Under the pieces are notes generated by a model. It was not told the DNA's origin and made no database searches. It worked only from the letters and a program-made list of their open reading frames with translations. This document shows positions 57,776 to 64,000 of a stretch of 64,000 nucleotides of DNA, piece after piece (positions within the stretch are counted from its first letter, which is position 1; every line of letters starts with the position of its first letter). The translations under genes and the position numbers were made by a program. Source of the stretch: Hoylesella shahii DSM 15611 = JCM 12083 (lineage in GTDB: Bacteria; Bacteroidota; Bacteroidia; Bacteroidales; Bacteroidaceae); the NCBI RefSeq assembly GCF_000613445.1, contig NZ_BAIZ01000004.1, forward strand, positions 1 through 64,000, written 5' to 3'.

Positions 57776-59080
57776 ATGCAGTCGTTTCTCATTGAGGGGG
57801 GGCGCCCTCTGCAAGGCACTATCACACCACAAGGGGCTAAAAACGAGGCTCTGGAGGTGATTTGCGCAGCCATTCTCACCACCGAAGAGGTACGCATCAG
57901 CAATGTTCCCGACATCTTAGACGTGAACAATCTTATCTTGCTGCTGGAAGATATCGGCGTGAAAGTGACGCGTCATGCACGCAACGACTACTCGTTTAAA
58001 GCCGATGAACTGAACCTCGACTTCCTCTCAAGCGACGAGTTTGTGCACAAATGTGCTACCCTGCGTGGCAGCGTGTTGCTCATCGGACCGCTTTTGGGAC
58101 GCTTTGGCAAAGCGATGGTGGCGCAACCGGGTGGCGATAAGATTGGTCGAAGACGACTAGACACCCACTTCTTGGGCTTTAAAATGCTGGGCGCTAGCTT
58201 TAATAAAGTGCCCAACCGCAATGTCTACGAGCTGCAGGCCAAGCAATTGCAAGGCAGATACATGCTGCTAGACGAGGCTTCGATTACCGGAACAGCCAAC
58301 ATTATCATGGCGGCCGTGCTGGCTAAAGGCCAAACCACCATCTATAACGCGGCTTGCGAACCTTATATTCAACAGCTTTGCCGACTGCTTAACGCCATGG
58401 GCGCACGCATCAATGGCATTGGTAGCAACCTGCTTACCATCGAAGGGGTTGAAACATTGCACGGTGCCACACATCGTGTGTTGCCCGACATGATTGAAGT
58501 TGGCTCGTTTATCGGTATGGCTGCCATGGTTGGCAAGGGCATTCGTATTAAAGACGTATCGGTTGAAAACCTAGGACTCATTCCCGAAGCTTTTAAACGC
58601 CTGGGAATTAACATCATTATCGAGGGTGATGACCTCATTGTGCCACACCACGAACACTATCAAGTTGACGAGTTTATCGATGGTTCGATTATGACTTTGG
58701 CCGATGCGCCATGGCCAGGACTCACTCCCGACCTCCTTTCGGTGCTCATTGTGGTGGCCACTCAAGCGCGGGGCAGTGTGCTTTTTCATCAAAAAATGTT
58801 CGAAAGCCGATTGTTCTTCGTGGATAAGGTTATCGACATGGGCGCGCAAATCATCTTATGCGACCCGCATAGAGCGGTGGTTATCGGTCACGACCATAAG
58901 TTGCAGCTGCGCGCTGGGCGCATGACTAGCCCCGACATCCGTGCTGGTATCGCCCTGCTCATTGCGGCGTTAAGTGCCAATGGCACTAGTCAGATAGACA
59001 ATATCGCACAGATAGACCGCGGATACGAGGACATTGAAGCACGTCTGAATGCCTTGGGCGCAAACATCAAGCGCGTTTAG
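57776..59080 (+). CDS. murA: UDP-N-acetylglucosamine 1-carboxyvinyltransferase MurA, Asp-type
   Basis: First committed step of peptidoglycan synthesis: adds enolpyruvate from PEP to UDP-GlcNAc. A 434-aa protein with PQGAKNEALEV (Lys22-Asn23) and KIRDVSVENLGLI-like repeats of the inside-out barrel. The loop usually PGGCAIG reads PGGDKIGRRRLDTHF: the catalytic Cys is replaced by Asp121. MurA enzymes with Asp here are active but not alkylated by fosfomycin, as known for Mycobacterium and Chlamydia. The enzyme is otherwise complete. Confidence 0.93.
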   Translation: MQSFLIEGGRPLQGTITPQGAKNEALEVICAAILTTEEVRISNVPDILDVNNLILLLEDIGVKVTRHARNDYSFKADELNLDFLSSDEFVHKCATLRGSVLLIGPLLGRFGKAMVAQPGGDKIGRRRLDTHFLGFKMLGASFNKVPNRNVYELQAKQLQGRYMLLDEASITGTANIIMAAVLAKGQTTIYNAACEPYIQQLCRLLNAMGARINGIGSNLLTIEGVETLHGATHRVLPDMIEVGSFIGMAAMVGKGIRIKDVSVENLGLIPEAFKRLGINIIIEGDDLIVPHHEHYQVDEFIDGSIMTLADAPWPGLTPDLLSVLIVVATQARGSVLFHQKMFESRLFFVDKVIDMGAQIILCDPHRAVVIGHDHKLQLRAGRMTSPDIRAGIALLIAALSANGTSQIDNIAQIDRGYEDIEARLNALGANIKRV

Positions 59081-59157
59081 CCACTCGCAACCCTAGAAAA
59101 AGCCACATACTACACAATATATACAAACTTTAAAAACCACATTCAACCCCTCAACAC

Positions 59158-59709
59158 ATGTGCCAACAACCATCCACACGCCCACAATGGCAAGCCGAAA
59201 ACTTCTATAAAATAGGCAAGTTGGGTAAACCTCACGGGGTGAAAGGCGAAATATCCTTTCTCTTCGATGACGACATCTTCGACCGAACTGACGCTGATTT
59301 CTTGGCGCTTGAGGTGGATGGATTGCTCGTTCCCTTCTTCTTTGAAGAATATCGATTTAAAGGTAGCGAAACGGCACTCGTGAAATTTGTGAACATCGAC
59401 ACGCAAGAAAGGGCGAAAGAACTAACAGGATGTAATGTGTTTTTCCCCCGACAGGCAGCCGACAACGCTGAAGGCGAACTTTCGTGGGCTGCTATCGTGG
59501 GCTTCACCGTTAAAGATGTGGCCACCAAAAAAACACTGGGCACCATTCTTGGTGTAGACGACACCACCGTGAACACCCTGTTCGAAGTAGACACCAACGC
59601 CGCCCAACCACTACTCTTGCCTGCATCTTACGACCTCATTGCCGGCGTCGACGCACAGAAACGCGAAATAACGATGCACATACCAGATGGAATTTTAGAG
59701 CTAGACTGA
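59158..59709 (+). CDS. rimM: Ribosome maturation factor RimM
   Basis: A 183-aa 16S rRNA/30S maturation factor. The N-terminal RimM barrel is recognised by YKIGKLGKPHGVKGEISFLF and LVKFVNIDTQERAKELTGCN; the PRC-barrel half has ATKKTLGTILGVDDTTVNTL and ends ITMHIPDGILELD. The usual TrmD partner is not adjacent; dxr starts 4 bp later. The start ATG at 59158 fits. Confidence 0.93.
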   Translation: MCQQPSTRPQWQAENFYKIGKLGKPHGVKGEISFLFDDDIFDRTDADFLALEVDGLLVPFFFEEYRFKGSETALVKFVNIDTQERAKELTGCNVFFPRQAADNAEGELSWAAIVGFTVKDVATKKTLGTILGVDDTTVNTLFEVDTNAAQPLLLPASYDLIAGVDAQKREITMHIPDGILELD

Positions 59710-59713
59710 ACAA

Positions 59714-60874
59714 ATGAAGAAACAAATATGTATCCTTGGCAGCACGGGTTCGATTGGAACGCAAGCCCTCGACGTGATTGCACAGCATGCCGATAAGTAC
59801 GAAGTGTATTGCTTAACAGCCAACACACGCGTGGAAATGCTGGCCCGACAGGCCCGACAATTCAATCCCGCGGCCGTGGTTGTGGCCGACGAAAGTCGCT
59901 ACCAACAACTCAAAGCCTTGCTAGCCGACTGTCCCGACATTAAGGTTTACGCTGGTAAGCAGGCGCTTTGCGACATCGTAGAGGCCGAACCCATCGACAT
60001 GGTGCTCACGGCAATGGTTGGTTTCTCTGGTCTTGAGCCAACTATCCACGCTATTAAGGCGCATAAAAAAATATGCTTGGCCAATAAAGAAACCCTCGTT
60101 GTGGCTGGTGAGCTGATTAATCAATTGGCAATGGCTCATCGCGCACCCATTCTTCCTGTTGACAGTGAACACTCGGCCATCTTCCAAAGCATTGTGGGCG
60201 AGGGCGACAATGCCATTGAAAAGATTTTGCTTACTGCTAGCGGCGGACCCTTCAGACTGCTTCCCGAAGAGCAATTGGCTAAAGTTACAAAGGCCGATGC
60301 ACTGCGACATCCCACCTGGGACATGGGTGCAAAAATCACAATAGACTCTGCCACCATGATGAACAAGGGCTTCGAAGTGATTGAAGCTAAATGGTTGTTC
60401 GGCGTTGAAGCAGATAAAATACAGGTGCTTGTGCATCCGCAAAGCATCGTGCATAGCGCGGTGCAGTTTGAAGATGGCTCGGTAAAGGCGCAATTGGGCA
60501 TACCCGACATGCGTTTGCCTATACAATACGCCTTCTCTTACCCCGACCGCCTGCCTCTTAATGGCCAAAGGCTCGACCTTTTTGCACAACCGCTGGAGTT
60601 TTTCGAACCCAACCTGCGTAAGTTCCGTTGCTTGCAACTGGCTTTCGATGCTATTAACCGTGGCGGAAACATGCCTTGCATTCTCAATGCAGCCAACGAA
60701 GTGGTGAACGAAGCATTCAGAGCCGACCGCATTGGCTTCTTAGACATGCCCCGCATTATCGAAGAAACCATGCAATGCGTGCCCTTTGATGCCGCACCTT
60801 CGCTCGACACTTATCTGCAAACCGATGCCGAAGCACGCATAAAAGCAGCCCAATTGGTGGCCAACACAAAATAA
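59714..60874 (+). CDS. dxr: 1-deoxy-D-xylulose 5-phosphate reductoisomerase
   Basis: Second enzyme of the MEP pathway: rearranges and reduces DXP to methylerythritol phosphate with NADPH. 386 aa; cofactor loop ILGSTGSIGTQALDVIAQH, LANKETLVVAGELI, the metal-binding LPVDSEHSAIFQSI and the flexible lid SGGPFRLLPEEQL. Normal length. With ispD at 3516 it shows the organism uses the MEP pathway. Confidence 0.95.
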   Translation: MKKQICILGSTGSIGTQALDVIAQHADKYEVYCLTANTRVEMLARQARQFNPAAVVVADESRYQQLKALLADCPDIKVYAGKQALCDIVEAEPIDMVLTAMVGFSGLEPTIHAIKAHKKICLANKETLVVAGELINQLAMAHRAPILPVDSEHSAIFQSIVGEGDNAIEKILLTASGGPFRLLPEEQLAKVTKADALRHPTWDMGAKITIDSATMMNKGFEVIEAKWLFGVEADKIQVLVHPQSIVHSAVQFEDGSVKAQLGIPDMRLPIQYAFSYPDRLPLNGQRLDLFAQPLEFFEPNLRKFRCLQLAFDAINRGGNMPCILNAANEVVNEAFRADRIGFLDMPRIIEETMQCVPFDAAPSLDTYLQTDAEARIKAAQLVANTK

Positions 60875-60921
60875 CACACAACGCAAATGGCATGAGCCAC
60901 TTTGCTTAACATATAAAAGCT

Positions 60922-60958
60922 GTGGCGCAAGAGCCTTAACAAAAGACTCGTGCGCCAC
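60922..60958 (+). terminator. Hairpin between dxr and rseP
   Basis: GTGGCGCA at 60922-60929 pairs with TGCGCCAC at 60951-60958. It may attenuate read-through into rseP; there is no T-run. Confidence 0.5.
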
Positions 60959-60991
60959 CATTAATAAAACACAGAAAACAATAAAACAAAC

Positions 60992-62368
60992 ATGGAAATA
61001 TTTCTTATCAAGCTGTTGCAGTTCATGCTGGCCATATCTATTTTGGTTCTTTTGCACGAAGGTGGACACTTCTTCTTCGCACGACTTTTTGGCGTAAGGG
61101 TTGAAAAGTTTTATCTTTTCTTCGACCCTTGGTTCCATCTCTTCGAATTTAAGTCTAAGAAAAGTGGCACTGCCTATGGCATGGGATGGCTTCCTTTTGG
61201 CGGATATTGCAAAATTTCGGGCATGATTGACGAGTCGTTCGATACCGAACAGATGGCACAACCTGTGCAGCCATGGGAGTTTAGAGCCAAACCGGCCTGG
61301 CAAAGACTGCTCATCATGCTGGGCGGTGTGCTTGTTAACTTCTTCCTGGCCTTGTTTATCTATTCGATGGTGCTTTTCCATTGGGGAGACACTTACGTGA
61401 AAGTGAAAGACATGACGGGCGGAATGAAGTTTAACACCGAGGCTAAAGCGCTGGGCTTTGAAGATGGCGACATACTATTGGGTACCGAAAAAGGCGAATT
61501 TAAAACCTTTGATGCCGACATGTTCCGCGACCTTGCCACGGCTCAACGTGTTGACTTGATGCGCCAAGGCAAAAAAATGAGTCTAGCATTGCCTGGAAAT
61601 CTCGACCTCTTGAGCATGTTTAAGTCGTCGCCTCCCTTTGCTATGATATTGATTCCCAATGTTATCGACAGTGTTATGCCCAACACTCCTGCGGCTAAAG
61701 CGGGTCTGCAAGCTGGCGATAAGATTGTGGCCTTTGCAGGAAAACCCATCGCTTCGCAAAACGATTTCAACTACGAGAAGGCTAGAATGGGCGACATCCT
61801 CGCTGCTGCTACCACTAAGGCCGACAGCGCTAAGGTGCTTAACACCTCAATTAGCTTTGTTCATCAAGGCGACTCTGTAGTCAACACTGCGCAAGTGCAG
61901 CTAGCTGCCGACCTTACTATGGGCATGGCTTTCAACAATCCTCTGCCTAACTATAAGCAAACGCATGTGGAATATGGTTTCTTCGAAAGCTTCCCCGCTG
62001 GCGCTGCCTATGGCATGAAGGTGCTCAAGGGCTATGTTGGTGATATGAAATACTTGTTCTCGGCCGATGGCGCTAAGTCGTTAGGAGGCTTTGGTGCTAT
62101 TGGTAGCCTCTTCCCCGCCACATGGGATTGGCATATGTTCTGGCTAATGACGGCTTTCCTAAGCATCGTGCTCGCCTTTATGAACATCCTCCCCATCCCT
62201 GTTCTCGATGGTGGACATGTGCTTTTCTTGCTCTACGAGATGATTACAAGGCGCACACCCAGCGAAAAGTTCATGGTACGTGCCGAATATATCGGTCTTG
62301 CCTTGCTCATTGGTCTGATGGTTTTGGCCAACCTTAACGACGTGTTAAGGGCCATTGGCTACCTATAA
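60992..62368 (+). CDS. rseP: Site-2 intramembrane zinc metalloprotease RseP
   Basis: A 458-aa inner-membrane protease. Zinc motif HEGGH (His22, Glu23, His26) lies in the first membrane helix and LPIPVLDGGHVLFLLYEM gives the third ligand near the C-terminus. A central PDZ-like region has GDKIVAFAGKPIASQNDFNY. S2P family enzymes release anti-sigma factors or clear signal peptides; the target here is unknown, as no anti-sigma gene is nearby. Last gene of the tsaB operon, 117 bp after dxr. Confidence 0.93.
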   Translation: MEIFLIKLLQFMLAISILVLLHEGGHFFFARLFGVRVEKFYLFFDPWFHLFEFKSKKSGTAYGMGWLPFGGYCKISGMIDESFDTEQMAQPVQPWEFRAKPAWQRLLIMLGGVLVNFFLALFIYSMVLFHWGDTYVKVKDMTGGMKFNTEAKALGFEDGDILLGTEKGEFKTFDADMFRDLATAQRVDLMRQGKKMSLALPGNLDLLSMFKSSPPFAMILIPNVIDSVMPNTPAAKAGLQAGDKIVAFAGKPIASQNDFNYEKARMGDILAAATTKADSAKVLNTSISFVHQGDSVVNTAQVQLAADLTMGMAFNNPLPNYKQTHVEYGFFESFPAGAAYGMKVLKGYVGDMKYLFSADGAKSLGGFGAIGSLFPATWDWHMFWLMTAFLSIVLAFMNILPIPVLDGGHVLFLLYEMITRRTPSEKFMVRAEYIGLALLIGLMVLANLNDVLRAIGYL

Positions 62369-62647
62369 GGCTCTTTAATGGCAGACTGGTTTTGAGTCCT
62401 CTTGCGCAAAACCTTCTCTGCTTTTCCCTAGTTATACAATCAACTAAGGCGCTTCGCTTAGTCAACTAGCCCTTGCGGCTCTTTTGTTGACTAATCGTTG
62501 CGCTTTTTTTTGTTCCCCTACATCAACGTTCCGCTATGTTTTATTTTGCAATTAGCCCAATGCCTCAGAGCTAGATTTTGCTTGGCGGTATGCCATCTCG
62601 TGGTACTCATGTGGTTGTAAATTAGGTGTTACATCTCCTAGTGATAG
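62369..62647. other. Spacer after rseP with terminator-like repeats
   Basis: AGTCAAC at 62460-62466 pairs with GTTGACT at 62486-62492, followed shortly by TTGCGC and an eight-T run near 62505-62512. No coding frame. Confidence 0.5.
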
Positions 62648-63280
62648 AAAATGTAAAGTTTTATGCTCGAAATTTAACACAAAAAGAGCCTTCGAAATTC
62701 ACCAACTGCCCATGCTGTTCCAAATTTTCAATTCTTGGGAGGGTTTGTTTGGCTGCATAAGGGGGTTGGCTTGTGAACGCTGCAAAATGAATTTTTATTT
62801 CAAAAAACCGTCATTTGCACTATTTTAGAGGCGTTTTGTTATAAAATAGCGTGCGTTTAGCACCAAAACGCGTGCCATTTTGGTGCTAAACGCAAGGTAA
62901 AGTGGTGCTAAACGCAAGGTAAAATGGTGCTAAACGCTGTGCGAAAGGCTGCTAAATGCATGGCGAAAGGCATAAACATCCACAGCAATTGTATAAACAA
63001 AACCTTTTAGAACCATGAGACACAGTACTAGAAGGGGCAAAAATAGCTTTAAAAAGTAGGTTTTTGACTAGAAAAAGCAGATAATGAGGGGATGAGAAAC
63101 TGCAGGTGGTGCACTAAATAGAAAGGCTAAATGGTGCAAAATGCAGATATGGGCCTCAAAAAGCGTGTAAGAACTAAAGCCGATAACCCTAAAATAGTGG
63201 CTAAAAACATGTTTATAGGCCTTAGTTTTTTCTAGAAAGAGCGAAAAACAAAACGTCTTTTGTAAAATTTTCGAACCGCA
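62648..63280 (+). repeat. Copy D of the 22-bp-array intergenic element
   Basis: Same orientation as copy A. Head: ATGTAAAGTTTT at 62650 and a diverged CAAATTTTCAATTCTTGGGA at 62721-62740. Array at 62851-62970: four clear 22-bp units on TGGTGCTAAACGCAAGG, opened by a perfect 17-bp hairpin (62851-62867 with 62877-62893). Tail: AAAGTAGGTTTTT near 63052, AGAAAGGCTAAATGGTGCAA near 63119-63139 (shared with copy A at 997-1016), TTTTTTCTAGAAAGAG near 63228-63242, TTTTGTAAAATTTT near 63260. It lies between the 3' ends of rseP and the ABC transporter gene. Confidence 0.82.
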
Positions 63281-63399
63281 TTTAACAAAAAAGTGAGGCA
63301 AGACACATCACGTCTTTGCCCCACTCTATTTTAGGATGTTATAAAACAATGGCCATCTAGACGCTTATACAAAGCCCCAGCTCTAGCACGGCCCCACAT

Positions 63400-64000
63400 T
63401 TATTCGGCCACATCTTGGCTAGGTAGTACGGTTTGCGTTAGATTATCGGCAGCCGAATCGTGTTCCACCAAACCATCGCGCAGGTGAATGGTGCGATCGG
63501 TGAGCTTAGCCAGTTCCTCATCGTGGGTAACAATCACAAAAGTTTGTCCAAACTTATCGCGCAGATCGAAGAACAACTGGTGAAGTTCGGCTTTGTTTTT
63601 AGAGTCAAGACTGCCCGAAGGTTCGTCGGCCAGCACCACAGCCGGCTCGTTCATCAAAGCACGAGCCACGGCCACTCGTTGTTTTTCGCCCCCCGAAAGT
63701 TCAGCAGGCTTATGGTTAGCGCGATCGGCTAAGCCCAGAAAATCGAGCAATTCGTTAGCTCTTTGCATGGCTTCGCTTTTCTTTTTGCCAGCGATGTAGG
63801 CTGGTATCATTACATTTTCGAGAGCAGTAAACTCAGGCAGCAGCTGGTGAAACTGGAAGATAAAGCCCAAGTGTTGGTTACGAAAATCGCTCAATTTCTT
63901 GCTAGAGAGCGAGCCAACCTCAATGCCATCCACCACCACTTCGCCGCCGTCGGGACGGTCTAGCGTACCAATAATTTGCAGCAACGTGGTTTTTCCGGCG
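63400..64000 (-). CDS. lolD: LolD-type ABC transporter ATP-binding protein (5' end outside window)
   Basis: The last 200 or so residues of an ABC ATPase; the frame is open to the edge and reads [20 protein letters not shown], so only the N-terminus with part of Walker A is missing. [20 protein letters not shown] (Q-loop), [20 protein letters not shown] (signature), [19 protein letters not shown] (Walker B) and [17 protein letters not shown] (H-loop) are complete. The sequence fits the LolD/MacB group, which powers lipoprotein release or export. The C-terminal tail ([20 protein letters not shown]) is a short extension. The permease partner would be outside the window. Confidence 0.85.
   Translation of the reverse strand, partial: AGKTTLLQIIGTLDRPDGGEVVVDGIEVGSLSSKKLSDFRNQHLGFIFQFHQLLPEFTALENVMIPAYIAGKKKSEAMQRANELLDFLGLADRANHKPAELSGGEKQRVAVARALMNEPAVVLADEPSGSLDSKNKAELHQLFFDLRDKFGQTFVIVTHDEELAKLTDRTIHLRDGLVEHDSAADNLTQTVLPSQDVAE

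Overview
The window looks like a chromosomal segment of a Bacteroidales bacterium, most probably Prevotella or a close relative. Reasons: Bacteroidetes-type promoters (TAnnTTTG -7 boxes) lie ahead of most transcription units; there is no obvious Shine-Dalgarno usage; and the gene content is typical (PorT-like barrel, DUF4290, DUF5117-type protein, two GH92 mannosidases, a serine-type sulfatase, fimbrillin-like lipoproteins). The conserved blocks DJ-1/ispD/recG, yicC/gmk/nadD and tsaB/DUF4290/murA/rimM/dxr/rseP also fit. No insertion sequence, prophage, CRISPR array or integrase is visible. One tRNA (Val, UAC) was found.

Layout. 1-1353: the promoter and leader of a leftward unit beginning outside the window (possibly an rRNA operon), then a 656-bp non-coding repeat element. 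1354-4786: leftward operon DJ-1, ispD, recG. 5223-12827: small secreted protein, DUF3160 protein, CapA-like phosphoesterase, sulfatase, M23/LysM peptidase. 13005-19500: a CDP-sugar(alcohol) synthase/reductase fusion overlapping a LicD transferase (surface polymer decoration), a primase-helicase-PLD conflict-type protein, and dinB. 19716-27852: an esterase fused to a dead nucleotidase-like domain, two GH92 genes, a glycosyltransferase and an outer-membrane barrel. 27853-34886: second repeat element, uracil permease, cvfB, nhaA, a DUF389 protein and a small barrel protein. 34893-43395: secreted protein, asnS, an RluB-type pseudouridine synthase with a very long disordered N-terminus, purB, and a PAP2 phosphatase fused to a barrel. 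43625-48711: a decayed barrel gene, then two tandem cassettes, each a ~60-aa peptide plus a ~600-aa lipoprotein. 48712-53602: third repeat element, an inactivated metalloprotease homologue and a lipoprotein. 53809-62368: tRNA-Val, nadD, gmk, yicC, then the rightward tsaB-to-rseP operon. 62369-64000: fourth repeat element and the 3' part of a LolD-type ABC ATPase.

Two window-wide observations matter most. (1) Four intergenic elements of about 630-680 bp share head and tail motifs and carry a central array of degenerate 22-bp units. They encode nothing and match no feature class I can name; they are the best candidate here for something undescribed. (2) Twelve protein-coding genes, including essential ones (ispD, nadD), carry thirteen frame breaks, and every one is repaired by restoring G or C to a short G/C run. 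That points to a systematic base-calling loss rather than true pseudogenes, so these genes are annotated at full length.
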